NCBI RefSeq assembly: GCF_903819335.1
Contig: NZ_CAIJDE010000043.1
Span: 62,001-126,000 of the forward strand
Length of the DNA: 64,000 nucleotides
Direction of reading: 5' to 3'
Source of the DNA: Flavobacterium panici
Lineage (GTDB): Bacteria > Bacteroidota > Bacteroidia > Flavobacteriales > Flavobacteriaceae
Under the pieces are notes generated by a model, which ran no database searches, was not told where the DNA came from, and saw only the letters and a program-made list of their open reading frames with translations. Positions 13,319 through 22,488 of the stretch are shown one piece after another. Positions within the stretch are counted from its first letter, which is position 1. Every line of letters starts with the position of its first letter. The position numbers and the translations under genes were made by a program.

Positions 13319-15499
13319 TTATTTTGTTGTAAGTTGTATGTCTCCGCCATTTTTAAACAAATCGTGAGAAATGAAATAACTGTCTATTTTAGAACCGTTT
13401 ACTTTAATCGTTTCCAGATTTCTTTTTCCATTCGGGTTTTTAATGGTTACTTTTTTGCCTGCCGGCGTTGTCCACGAAACTTCTTTAAAAATAGGAACGG
13501 TTACAATATATTCAGGATCGGCGGGAGATAATGGGTAAAGTCCCAGTGCTCCAAACACATACCACGAAGACATTTCGCCCGCATCATCCATACCGCTCAT
13601 GGCCAGTTTTTCGGGGCCAATTCCGTACATCGTTTCTAATATTTCGTCTATTCTTTGCTGTGATTTCTCTGGTTTGTTTACAAAATAATAGGAAAATGGA
13701 GCTTCGTGATCCGGCTGATTTCCGTGACAATATTGTCCGATAAAACCCGAAATGTTCCAGGCAATATAATTTGGATTCCAGGGTTTTGTAAACAATTCGT
13801 CGAGTTTTGCTTCAAAAGGTTTTGCGCCTCCGTAAAGCTGTACTAATCCCGGCATATCATGTGGCGTAAAAAAGGAAACCTGCCATGCATTTGCTTCTCT
13901 GTACATGTATTCGTAATACGGAAACTCCGGATTAAATGGTGTAACCCAAGAACCGTCTGCTAGTTTTCCTCTCATAAAAGTGGTCGACTTGTCAAAAACA
14001 TTTGCATAATTTTTAGAACGTTTTACCAGATCATTGTAATGTTCGGTATCGTTTAGTTCTTTAGCTAATAAGGAAAGTGCGTGATCGTCATAAGCGTATT
14101 CCAACGTTTTTGTAACGCCGGCATTTGCTACGGTTTCTATCTTTGGATCTTTAATATCTTGTTCCGGCACATATCCTTTTGCAATATATTCTGCAATATG
14201 AGGTCTTGTTCCGCCTTCTTTATAAGCGTTATTCAGCAATAATTCGTATGCTTTTTTAACATCGTAATTTCTGATTCCTCTCATATATGATCCTGCAATA
14301 AAGGATGCGGCGTGATCTCCGTGAAAAAATGTTGGAATAAATCCTTTAATTTCTCCTTCGTTGATAATGGAACTGATCACATCGCTGGTAACTTCCGGAG
14401 AAAAAATACTTAATAAAACGAGTTTATTTCTGTAATCGTCCCATAAGGAAGGAAGTGTGTAATAATGGTAATTTTCTTTTCTTACTTTTCCAGCTTCATC
14501 TGTAAATTGTCCGTTTACATCGCTTCTTAAGGCAGGCCATAAAAACGATCTGTACAACATGCTGTAAAACATTACATTTTGCTGCTCGGTTCCGCCTTTT
14601 ACCTGAATTTTAGAAAGCAGGTTTTCCCATTGTGTACTTCCTTCTTCAAAGACTTTATTCAGGGTTTTATCTCCTACTTCGGCTTTTAAATTTTCTTTTG
14701 CATTTTCTACGCTCACAAATGATAAAGCGATTTTAACCGTTACGGGTTTTGTATCTCCGTCTTTAATATTTACCAATGCATAACCGTTGCTTTTAGCGAT
14801 ATCTTTGATATCTACTTTGTCAATTGGACTGCTTAAAGTGGCGTAGAAATATATTTTTTCGCCTCCGGTTCTTTGAAAACCGCTTACGGCATTTGTGCCT
14901 TCCTGCTTAATCTGCCAGTCGTCTACGTGATTATTGGCTCTTCCTAAATCAAAAAGTACTTTTCTTCCTTTGTTGTTTTTAAAAGTATATTCGTGAATAC
15001 CACAGCGCAATGTTGATGTTAATTTTACCTGTACATTATAGTCTTTTAAATAGACTTCGTAATAGGCCGGACTTCCTTTTTCCTGATCGTGGCTAAACGA
15101 TGATTTGTATGGAAATGTTGCTCCTTCTGAAACAGGCAAAAGCGGAATATGACATAAATTCCAATGTCCTTTGTTGGTGTGTGTAAATCCTAAAATTTCG
15201 GTGTCTTCGTATTCATATCCTGCACCCGATCTGTATTTTGTCATTGGGCTTAACTGAACCATTGCATTGGGAACAGAAGAACCTGGGAAAACTAATCCTG
15301 CCCATACACGCATGTCTGCGGGCGGTGTATACCCAATTATTTTGGTGTCTAATAAAGGTGCAGTACCAATAAACGGATTTACCAAAGCTGTATATTTTCC
15401 TTTTGCAAGTCCGCCGCCCGGTTTTTGTGCCACCGCATTATATCCAAAAAATGACATGGAAAGTGCCGCAAGAACGATATTCTTGTTGAATTTTATCAT
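13319..15499 (-). CDS. GH92 alpha-mannosidase (first copy)
   Basis: A 726-residue calcium-dependent GH92 exo-alpha-mannosidase with a signal peptide (ALSMSFFGYNAVAQ) and the N-terminal start VNPFIGTAP. The beta-sandwich is followed by an (alpha/alpha)6 catalytic domain carrying HGNQPDHEAPF (13694-13726) and GMDDAGEMSSWYVFGALGLY near the C-terminus. The Gln of HGNQP is residue 595. In the characterised enzyme BT3990, as I recall, the matching motif has Glu as general acid; a Gln there has been linked to enzymes acting on mannose-1-phosphate linkages. It lies 32 bases after GH125 in the same direction and would trim alpha-mannose side chains or caps in the periplasm. Exact linkage is unknown. 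Confidence 0.93.
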   Translation of the reverse strand: MIKFNKNIVLAALSMSFFGYNAVAQKPGGGLAKGKYTALVNPFIGTAPLLDTKIIGYTPPADMRVWAGLVFPGSSVPNAMVQLSPMTKYRSGAGYEYEDTEILGFTHTNKGHWNLCHIPLLPVSEGATFPYKSSFSHDQEKGSPAYYEVYLKDYNVQVKLTSTLRCGIHEYTFKNNKGRKVLFDLGRANNHVDDWQIKQEGTNAVSGFQRTGGEKIYFYATLSSPIDKVDIKDIAKSNGYALVNIKDGDTKPVTVKIALSFVSVENAKENLKAEVGDKTLNKVFEEGSTQWENLLSKIQVKGGTEQQNVMFYSMLYRSFLWPALRSDVNGQFTDEAGKVRKENYHYYTLPSLWDDYRNKLVLLSIFSPEVTSDVISSIINEGEIKGFIPTFFHGDHAASFIAGSYMRGIRNYDVKKAYELLLNNAYKEGGTRPHIAEYIAKGYVPEQDIKDPKIETVANAGVTKTLEYAYDDHALSLLAKELNDTEHYNDLVKRSKNYANVFDKSTTFMRGKLADGSWVTPFNPEFPYYEYMYREANAWQVSFFTPHDMPGLVQLYGGAKPFEAKLDELFTKPWNPNYIAWNISGFIGQYCHGNQPDHEAPFSYYFVNKPEKSQQRIDEILETMYGIGPEKLAMSGMDDAGEMSSWYVFGALGLYPLSPADPEYIVTVPIFKEVSWTTPAGKKVTIKNPNGKRNLETIKVNGSKIDSYFISHDLFKNGGDIQLTTK

Positions 15500-15506
15500 T
15501 TTATAT

Positions 15507-15528
15507 AAAATTAAAACGTTTTACAAAT
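15507..15528 (-). promoter_or_regulatory. Weak LacI-operator-like site before first GH92
   Basis: TAAAACGTTTTA at 15512-15523 reproduces the central 12 bases of the locus operator, just upstream of the GH92 start, but the outer arms diverge. It could be a low-affinity internal site or chance in AT-rich DNA. Confidence 0.35.
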
Positions 15529-15531
15529 AAG

Positions 15532-16962
15532 TTATAGCTCCAGTAATTTTGGATTTTTTTGATACGTGTCCCATAATAGTTCACCAAATAAGGTATTTGT
15601 CCAGGCAAACCATGATCTGGTGAAATTTTTAGCGTCGTCTTTATGAAAAGATTCGTGCATAAATCCGGTATCGCCATGTGATGCTTTCAACATTTTGATG
15701 CATTCTTTGATTTCATTTTGGTCTGATGTTGTATAAGCTCTCATAACCAATGACATTGGCCAGATCATATCCATACCTACGTGTGGGCCTCCAATTCCTT
15801 CGGCTACTTTTCCTTTAAAGAAAAACGGATTGTCTTCTGAAAGGACAAATTTTCTGGTGTTTTGATAAATTGGATCGTTTACATCAATGGCATCTAAATA
15901 CGGAAGGCTTAATAAACTTGGCACATTGGAATCATCCATCAATAAATGACCTCCAAAACCGTCTACTTCAAATGCAAAAATATCGCCGTATTTTGGGTGT
16001 TTTACTACTCCGTATTCTTTAATTGCTTTGTCTACTTCCTGAGCTAAGGCTCTTAATTCCTGTGCTGTTGCTGTATCTTTTTTAATAGATTCCAACATTT
16101 CTGCGGCTTGTTTCATACTTGCTACAATAAAAAAATTGGAAGGAATCAGGAAAGAAAAAACGGTTGCATCGTCACTTGGTCTAAAAGCTGAGCATACTAA
16201 ACCAACTGGTTTCACCGGATATCCGTACCCTTTTAACGGTCTTGTATCTGTAGCAAATTGCGTTGTTCTTTGAAACGTGTATGGATTTTTACCGTCTTTT
16301 TGCTGTTGTTCTTTAAATACTTTCAGCGTTGTTTTAATGGCTTTTACCCAATTTTCATCAAATGGAGAGGTGTCTCCGGTATTTTTCCAATAATTATAAG
16401 CTAACCTGATTGGGTAGCAAAGTGAATCTATTTCGTATTTTCTTTCGTGAACGCCGGGTTTCATATCGGTGTGATCTGTTGTCCACTCGCCTTTTTTGTT
16501 GGGATCGTTATAAAATGCATTCGCATACGGATCTTTCAGTATATATTCAGTTTGTCTGTTTATAACGCCGGCAATCAGGTTTTTTAGTTTTGTATCTTTT
16601 CCTGCAAAAGCCATGTACGGCCAAACTTGCGCAGAGCTGTCTCTAAGCCACATTGCATCGATATCTCCGGTAATTACATAGGTATCGGGTCTTCCGTTTT
16701 TTTGCGAAAAGGTTACTGTCGTGTCAAGTGTATTTGGGAAACAGTTATTAAATAACCAACCCAGTTCTTTATCTTTTACATTCTTTTGAAATTCTGCGAT
16801 TGTTTTTTCTATAAAATCACTTTCAAAATTCCTTTTACCTTTTGCAACCCTCACAATAGGGAAATCTTTGACCATTTTAGTTCCTGCAATTATTTCCATT
16901 GGATCGATAAGGGCTAAACTGCCAAATAATGCTGCGTTTTGGATAAATTTTCTTCTTTGCAT
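15532..16962 (-). CDS. GH125 exo-alpha-1,6-mannosidase
   Basis: A 476-residue enzyme of glycoside hydrolase family 125, which removes non-reducing-end alpha-1,6-mannose with inversion. Visible family features are the substrate motif MWLRDSSAQVWPY at about 105-117, an (alpha/alpha)6 barrel with ERKYEIDSLCYPIRLAY, and TRSWFAWTNTLFGEL near the C-terminus, the region that contains the catalytic base. The N-terminus (MQRRKFIQNAALFGSLALI) is a twin-arginine-like leader, common among GH125 proteins in Bacteroidota. It lies between two GH92 genes with gaps of 32 and 40 bases, so the three are probably co-expressed. Together with GH76 it would dismantle the alpha-1,6-mannan backbone after the side chains are removed. 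Confidence 0.93.
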   Translation of the reverse strand: MQRRKFIQNAALFGSLALIDPMEIIAGTKMVKDFPIVRVAKGKRNFESDFIEKTIAEFQKNVKDKELGWLFNNCFPNTLDTTVTFSQKNGRPDTYVITGDIDAMWLRDSSAQVWPYMAFAGKDTKLKNLIAGVINRQTEYILKDPYANAFYNDPNKKGEWTTDHTDMKPGVHERKYEIDSLCYPIRLAYNYWKNTGDTSPFDENWVKAIKTTLKVFKEQQQKDGKNPYTFQRTTQFATDTRPLKGYGYPVKPVGLVCSAFRPSDDATVFSFLIPSNFFIVASMKQAAEMLESIKKDTATAQELRALAQEVDKAIKEYGVVKHPKYGDIFAFEVDGFGGHLLMDDSNVPSLLSLPYLDAIDVNDPIYQNTRKFVLSEDNPFFFKGKVAEGIGGPHVGMDMIWPMSLVMRAYTTSDQNEIKECIKMLKASHGDTGFMHESFHKDDAKNFTRSWFAWTNTLFGELLWDTYQKNPKLLEL

Positions 16963-17002
16963 TTGTTCTATATTTTAAAATTATAAAGGCCTAAACCTTT
17001 TA

Positions 17003-19303
17003 TTATTCGTTTGTTAATGAGTATGGAACGTCTTCTTTACTTGTTCCTCTATTTAAATTTGGCGATGTGGACATATCAAAATCTAGTGTTGCTCCATTCA
17101 TCAATTCAGAATGGCTTAACCAATTTTTTGTGTATGATTTTCCATTGAATTTCATCTCTTTAATGTATCTGTTTTGATCGCTGTTTTCCGGTGCATTGAT
17201 TTCTATTTTCTTTCCGTTCTCCAATTCAATAGTTACTTTTTTGAACAATGGGGCTCCTACAACATATTGATCTGAAGCGGGAGTAACGGGATAAAAACCT
17301 AAAGAAGAAAATACATACCAGGCCGAAGTCTGTCCGTTATCTTCGTCTCCGCAATAACCATCTGGCGTGGCGTGGTACATTCTGTTCATGGTTTCTCTTA
17401 CCCAATATTGTGCTTTCCACGGTTCTGATGCATAATTGTACAGATAAATCATATGTTGAATTGGCTGATTTCCGTGCGCATATTGTCCCATATTTACAAT
17501 CTGCATTTCTCTCATTTCATGAATTACTCCGCCAGTGAAATTTGATGTTGCAAAAACAGGAGGCGCAGAAAATACTTTGTCTAATTGGGAAACAAATACC
17601 TGATTTCCGCCCATTAAATTAATTAAACCTTGTACGTCGTGAAAAACAGACCATGAATAATGCCAGCTGTTTCCTTCGGTAAATCCGTTAAACCATTGAA
17701 AAGGATCAAAAGGTTCCATGAATTTTCCGTCGCTGTTTTTTGGGTGCATTAAATTGTATTTCGGATCAAAAAGGTTTTTATAATTTAAACTTCTCTTTTT
17801 ATATAAATCAATTTCTGACTGCGGTTTGTTCAGGGCTTTCGCCAATTGATAAATCGCAAAATCATCATATGCATATTCTAATGTTCTGGCAGCACTTTCG
17901 TTTACAACATCCTGCGGTACATAACCTAAAGTATTGTACGCATCTACTCCTGCACGCCCAACTGCTTTTAGCGGCCCGGCATTATTAGCGCCATGAATTA
18001 CGGCTTTGTATAAATTTTCGATGTCGTATTTATTTCCTTTTCCGCTTTTTAAATAGGCTTCAGATACGATTGATGCGGAGTTGTTTCCCACCATAATGTC
18101 TCGTAATCCGGGACTTGACCATTCCGGCAGCCATCCGCTTTCGTTGTATGCGTTTGAAAGTCCTTCCTGCATTTGGGCATTCAATTCAGGATACATTAAA
18201 TTTAAGAAAGGATATAAAGCTCTAAAAGTATCCCAAAAACCAGTGTCGACAAACATATAACCCGGCAAAACTTTTCCGTTGTAAGGGCTGTAATGTACTG
18301 GTTTTTTGTTTTTATCAAATTCGAAAAATTTTCTTGGAAACAAAAGCGATCTGTACAAACAGGAATAAAAAGTTCCCATTTGGTCTTGTGTTCCGCCTTC
18401 GACTTTTATTCGGCTTAATTCTTTATTCCAGGTTTGTTTTCCTTTTTCTTTAAGCTCGTCAAAATCGTCTTTTCCAATTTCTTTCAGGTTTCGTTCTGCT
18501 TGTTCATAGTTTATAAATGACGAGGCTACCTGCGCGTTTACTTTTTCTCCGGCTTTTGTTTTAAAACCAATTACGGCTCCGGCGTGATCGGCCTGCATTT
18601 CTAAAGCGCTTCCTAAAATATCTCCGTTAAAGGTAGAATGTACTTCAAAATCTTTATCAAAAATGATAACAAAATAGTTCTTGAAATTTAACGGAACTCC
18701 GCCGCTGTTTTTAGTGGTAAAACCGATAATTTTTCTTTCTGACGGAATTATTTTTACATACGATCCTTTATCAAAAGCATCAACAACAACATACGATTGA
18801 TCTGTTTCGGGAAATGTAAACCTAAATCTGGCTGCTCTTTCTGTTGGCGTAATTTCGGTTGTTACATTATGATCTGCTAAATAAACGCTGTAATAATATG
18901 GCGTTACGATTTCTGCTTTATGCGAAAACCAGCTTTGTCTTTCTTCTTCTTTAAATTTTAATGCACCTGTAACGGGCATTATCGAAAACTGACCGTAATC
19001 ATTCATCCATGGCGAAGGCTGATGGGTTTGTTTGAAACCTTTTATTCTGCTTGATTTATAGGTATAAGCCCATCCATCGCCCATTCCGGCAGTTTGTGGT
19101 GTCCAGAAATTCATTCCCCACGGCATTGCAATTGCGGGATAGGTATTTCCGTTTGAAACTCCGTAATCAGAATCTGTTCCTATTAATGGATTTACCCAAT
19201 CTACAGGAGGTTTAGATTCGCATACTGTTACATTTTGCGCATTGATTTGAGTAAAAACAAATAACGCAAATAAGCTAAAAAGTTTATATCTGTCTTTTAT
19301 CAA
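17003..19303 (-). CDS. GH92 alpha-mannosidase (second copy)
   Basis: A 766-residue GH92 paralogue of the gene at 13319-15499, with a signal peptide (KLFSLFALFVFTQINAQ) and N-terminal VNPLIGTDSDYGVSNGNTYP. The catalytic domain carries GQYAHGNQPIQHMIYLYNYA (HGNQPIQHM at 17450-17476; the Gln is residue 613) and CGDEDNGQTSAWYVFSSLGFYP. As in the first copy, the acid position of the HGNEP-type motif is Gln. The differing context (IQHM against DHEA) suggests the two copies act on different linkages. Its start is only three bases after the stop of the upstream GH2 gene, implying translational coupling. Confidence 0.93.
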   Translation of the reverse strand: MIKDRYKLFSLFALFVFTQINAQNVTVCESKPPVDWVNPLIGTDSDYGVSNGNTYPAIAMPWGMNFWTPQTAGMGDGWAYTYKSSRIKGFKQTHQPSPWMNDYGQFSIMPVTGALKFKEEERQSWFSHKAEIVTPYYYSVYLADHNVTTEITPTERAARFRFTFPETDQSYVVVDAFDKGSYVKIIPSERKIIGFTTKNSGGVPLNFKNYFVIIFDKDFEVHSTFNGDILGSALEMQADHAGAVIGFKTKAGEKVNAQVASSFINYEQAERNLKEIGKDDFDELKEKGKQTWNKELSRIKVEGGTQDQMGTFYSCLYRSLLFPRKFFEFDKNKKPVHYSPYNGKVLPGYMFVDTGFWDTFRALYPFLNLMYPELNAQMQEGLSNAYNESGWLPEWSSPGLRDIMVGNNSASIVSEAYLKSGKGNKYDIENLYKAVIHGANNAGPLKAVGRAGVDAYNTLGYVPQDVVNESAARTLEYAYDDFAIYQLAKALNKPQSEIDLYKKRSLNYKNLFDPKYNLMHPKNSDGKFMEPFDPFQWFNGFTEGNSWHYSWSVFHDVQGLINLMGGNQVFVSQLDKVFSAPPVFATSNFTGGVIHEMREMQIVNMGQYAHGNQPIQHMIYLYNYASEPWKAQYWVRETMNRMYHATPDGYCGDEDNGQTSAWYVFSSLGFYPVTPASDQYVVGAPLFKKVTIELENGKKIEINAPENSDQNRYIKEMKFNGKSYTKNWLSHSELMNGATLDFDMSTSPNLNRGTSKEDVPYSLTNE

Positions 19304-19306
19304 AAC

Positions 19307-21115
19307 TTAATTATTAATAGCGTTAATGACTTCTTTGTTTATTTTACTTACTTCCGAAAAATTCATTTTATCAACTTTACGATCGTAGGTCATAAAACCG
19401 TTTACTTCGCCTTCAACATCAGTTGTCTGCGTGTAAACTGCTGCCGAAAAACCAACTTTTGCTAATGTTTTTAACTGTTCAGCGTATTCTCTGTATTTGG
19501 CTGTTGTTTCGTCATTATTTTTAAACTGAGTGTAGCCCCAATTTTTATCTGTCTGCCATAAATGTCCGGTAACCGGAAGTCCAATTCCGCCGTATTCACC
19601 TAAAACTGTGATTCTTCGTGCGTCATACAATTTTAAATTTGGTTCAGGATAATGGTGAATGTCTAACATATCTCCGGTTTGAAAATGGTTTCCACCGCTT
19701 GATGAATTTACCAATCTGCTTGGATCATGATTTTTTGTCCATTCTGTAATTTCAACCGTTTTAAATTGTCCCCAAGCTTCGTTAAACGGAACCCAGACTA
19801 CAATACTTGGATAAGAATACAAATGGTCCATTATTTCTTTCCATTCTTTTTTATATGTTTCTTCAGATTGTGCAGTTCTTTTTAATTCTGTGCCTTCAAA
19901 GTATTTGTGCATTTGCCAAATTGGACCGTCGTCTCCGTTTGGCATATCCTGCCATACTAAAAATCCCATTCTGTCGCAATGTGTATACCATCTTGCCGGT
20001 TCTACTTTTACGTGTTTACGAATCATATTAAAACCTAATTCTTTTGTTTTGACAAGATCGTATTTTAAAGCTTCGTCTGTTGGTGCGGTATATAATCCGT
20101 CAGGCCACCATCCCTGATCCAGAGGGCCAAACTGAAAGCAGTCTTTGTTGTTCAGCTGGATTCTCACGATGCCTTTATCATCTCTTTTTGAAGAAATTTT
20201 ACGCATTGCAAAATAGCTTTTCACTTCGTCGGTTACTTTGCTTCCGCTGAATAGTTTTACTTTTATATCATATAAAAATGGAGAATCCGGCGACCATAAT
20301 TTTGGGTTGTTCACTACAATATCTAAAGGCTGACCTGCAACTGCTTTTTCTGTGGCAATTGTTTTTGTTCCGTCGAATACTGTAATTTCAATGATATCAC
20401 CTGCTGAAGTTCCTTCTACTTCTGCATTGATATTGATGGTATTGCGGTCAATGTCTGGTGTTGTTCTTAAATTGGTAATGTGTTTTTTACTTACAGGTTC
20501 CAACCAAACGGTCTGCCAGATTCCGGTTACAGGCGTGTACCATATACTTTCCGGATTTTTAACTTGTTTTCCTCTTGGCTGTGTTCCGTCGCTTGTTGGG
20601 TCCCAAACTTTTACAACCAGTTTTTGAGATTTTCCATTTAGGAATGGTGTTATGTTGAAACTAAAAGGAACATACCCGCCGTTGTGAGTTCCAATTTTTA
20701 CGTCGTTAATCCAAACTTCTGTTTTCCAGTCTACAGCTCCAAAATGCAGTAAAATGTCTTTACTTTTCCAGTTGCTGTCTACCGTAAAATTGGTTTCATA
20801 CCATAATTCGTTTTCTGAACCTACTTTTTTCATTACGCCCGAAAGGCTTGATTCAACAGCAAAAGGAACGAGTATTTTTCCTTCGTAGCCTTTTGGCGCT
20901 GTTTGTCCTGCGGGTTGTATGGCGTAGTTCCATAAACCATTAAGGTTTTTCCATTGGTTCCTTTCCATTATGGGGCGGGGATATTCAGGAAGCGGATTGT
21001 TTGGGTCTACCTGTTCTGCCCATTTTGTTTTGATTTTATCTCCTTGTGGTTTCCATTGTGCAAAGGATGCAAGGTTTACCAAAAGAAAACATATAATTGT
21101 GATTTTATTCTTCAT
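19307..21115 (-). CDS. GH2 family glycosidase (short three-domain form)
   Basis: A 602-residue glycoside hydrolase family 2 protein with a signal peptide (IICFLLVNLASFAQ), sugar-binding jelly roll (about 55-200), Ig-like domain (about 210-305) and TIM barrel (about 315-595). The acid/base is E446 in VPFNEAWG and the nucleophile is E507 in VLGEYGG. It lacks the LacZ C-terminal domains, unlike the 1074-residue GH2 at 4952-8176, so its specificity probably differs; beta-galactosidase, beta-glucuronidase or beta-mannosidase are all possible. In a mannan or N-glycan locus a beta-mannosidase role is attractive but is only inference. It begins the GH2-GH92-GH125-GH92 run after a hairpin at 21180-21207. 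Confidence 0.9.
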   Translation of the reverse strand: MKNKITIICFLLVNLASFAQWKPQGDKIKTKWAEQVDPNNPLPEYPRPIMERNQWKNLNGLWNYAIQPAGQTAPKGYEGKILVPFAVESSLSGVMKKVGSENELWYETNFTVDSNWKSKDILLHFGAVDWKTEVWINDVKIGTHNGGYVPFSFNITPFLNGKSQKLVVKVWDPTSDGTQPRGKQVKNPESIWYTPVTGIWQTVWLEPVSKKHITNLRTTPDIDRNTININAEVEGTSAGDIIEITVFDGTKTIATEKAVAGQPLDIVVNNPKLWSPDSPFLYDIKVKLFSGSKVTDEVKSYFAMRKISSKRDDKGIVRIQLNNKDCFQFGPLDQGWWPDGLYTAPTDEALKYDLVKTKELGFNMIRKHVKVEPARWYTHCDRMGFLVWQDMPNGDDGPIWQMHKYFEGTELKRTAQSEETYKKEWKEIMDHLYSYPSIVVWVPFNEAWGQFKTVEITEWTKNHDPSRLVNSSSGGNHFQTGDMLDIHHYPEPNLKLYDARRITVLGEYGGIGLPVTGHLWQTDKNWGYTQFKNNDETTAKYREYAEQLKTLAKVGFSAAVYTQTTDVEGEVNGFMTYDRKVDKMNFSEVSKINKEVINAINN

Positions 21116-21179
21116 TATAATATTTTATTTTTTTGAAATTGCAGAACTGCTTTTCTGTTGAATGGTTAAATAGTATAAA

Positions 21180-21207
21180 ACCTGAAGGCTGTTTATTTCC
21201 TTCAGGT
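21180..21207 (-). terminator. Intrinsic terminator or attenuator after GH76
   Basis: A 9-bp perfect stem (ACCTGAAGG at 21180-21188 and its complement at 21199-21207) with a 10-base loop. Read on the minus strand it is followed by TTTTA. It lies between the GH76 stop and the GH2 start in a 127-base gap. Because all genes here run the same way, it may partly stop transcription from susC or separate two transcription units. Confidence 0.7.
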
Positions 21208-21242
21208 GTTACAAAAATTACTAACAAATACTAACTTACTAA

Positions 21243-22439
21243 TTAATCAAAAAAGCCATCTTTATCCAGCTTGGCAGCTGCTTCTATTAACATTACACCG
21301 CTCAGCTGAGTCGTTAAATCAACGCTTGCTCCTGCTGATGGCGCTACTTTCCAGTTGTTTCCAGAAAGCATTGTAGGTCTTAAGATTCCTTTTTTATAGA
21401 ATGTCTCTGCATTAAATTTCAGAAATGAGGCAAATTTTTCTGTATCTGTAGAGTTGATGGTTGGCTGTTCTATAAGTTCTGTAAAATAGCGTACTAAAAT
21501 ACCTTTAAACAATCCTCCGTCGCCTTGTCCTTCGTCTCTCAAAAGTCCTTCTGAAAGTAATTTTGGATTGGTTAAAACATTTCTTCCGGATTTTACGGCA
21601 TCGTCAAGATAAGTCTGCTCATTTGTAGCTTTGTACAATCTTAAACCTGCGCCAATCCATGTTCCCATGTTATAGGTAAAAACCCAGTCTTTGTTTGTTA
21701 CGACTGCTCCGTTTACTTCTGAGATATTATCCCAAACTGCTCCCGAAACCGGATCAACTAAATTGCTTTTCTGCCATGCATAAATTTTCTTTGCCCAAAC
21801 TAAATCATCGGGATCATTATCTATTTCATATAATCTTAGGGCAAGAATTACGGCCGGACCATTTGATACGGCATTTTTTTGTTTTGGTGTGTCTTGTTTC
21901 CAAGTGATTCCTCCTCCAAAAACATCACTCCAGCTTAGTTTTATTCTTTCCCATAAAAAGTCTGCAACGTCTTTGTATTCCTGATCGTTTGTTGCATTGT
22001 AAGCACGAACGCAGGCATTGGCAAGCCAAAGCATATCATCATTAAAAACATTATTGTAGGTATTATTTCCGTTTTTAATTTTGATTCCTTGTACCAAAGC
22101 TTTCATTTTGGTTTTATAATTGTCATTCCCGGTTCTTAAATAACCGTCTACCAAAACATCCAGAACGTGTGCATTTGGCCAATAATTGAATGTACTGTTT
22201 CCGGCATTGTTTTGTACAAATGTCCCGTTTGATCCCAGGTAATTATTATAGGTTGAAAGCTGTAAAGAATCGGCTGTCTGAGCCCATGTATATTTAAATT
22301 CAGGGCCTGTTTGTCCGTTTGGGTCACGCAGCGGAATTGCTTCATCATCACAAGAGACAGACAATAACCCAAATCCTACTACGCAAAGCAATAAGGCCGT
22401 ATAACGTGTTGAAAATAATTTTTTCATGATATATTTCAT
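21243..22439 (-). CDS. GH76 endo-alpha-1,6-mannanase lipoprotein
   Basis: A 398-residue GH76 enzyme that cuts alpha-1,6-linked mannan backbone. The N-terminus is a lipoprotein signal with lipobox LSVSC (Cys30), followed by Asp-rich residues often seen on exported Bacteroidota lipoproteins, so it may sit on the cell surface. The catalytic Asp pair is D134-D135 in VFNDDMLWLANACVRAYN; the conserved GGITWK and NGPAVILALRLY follow. Two in-frame ATGs (residues 1 and 5) are possible; both leave the signal intact. It lies between two hairpins, after susE and before GH2. A surface endo-mannanase next to SusC/SusD fits the standard model of glycan capture and cutting before import. Confidence 0.93.
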   Translation of the reverse strand: MKYIMKKLFSTRYTALLLCVVGFGLLSVSCDDEAIPLRDPNGQTGPEFKYTWAQTADSLQLSTYNNYLGSNGTFVQNNAGNSTFNYWPNAHVLDVLVDGYLRTGNDNYKTKMKALVQGIKIKNGNNTYNNVFNDDMLWLANACVRAYNATNDQEYKDVADFLWERIKLSWSDVFGGGITWKQDTPKQKNAVSNGPAVILALRLYEIDNDPDDLVWAKKIYAWQKSNLVDPVSGAVWDNISEVNGAVVTNKDWVFTYNMGTWIGAGLRLYKATNEQTYLDDAVKSGRNVLTNPKLLSEGLLRDEGQGDGGLFKGILVRYFTELIEQPTINSTDTEKFASFLKFNAETFYKKGILRPTMLSGNNWKVAPSAGASVDLTTQLSGVMLIEAAAKLDKDGFFD

Positions 22440-22446
22440 TTAATAA

Positions 22447-22481
22447 AAACGTCTCTTAAAAAACATCTTTAAGAGACGTTT
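22447..22481 (-). terminator. Intrinsic terminator or attenuator between susE-like and GH76
   Basis: A perfect 14-bp stem (AAACGTCTCTTAAA at 22447-22460, complement at 22468-22481) with a 7-base loop and TTTTTATTA on the minus-strand 3' side. The gap is only 49 bases and the downstream GH76 gene has no obvious promoter, so partial read-through would lower enzyme expression relative to the binding and transport proteins. Confidence 0.8.
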
Positions 22482-22488
22482 GGGTTAT

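Noticed and set aside
22437..22455. Possible LacI-type site at AAACGTCTC before GH76
   Set aside because: It is an arm of the terminator-like hairpin and lacks the AAAACGTTTT symmetry.
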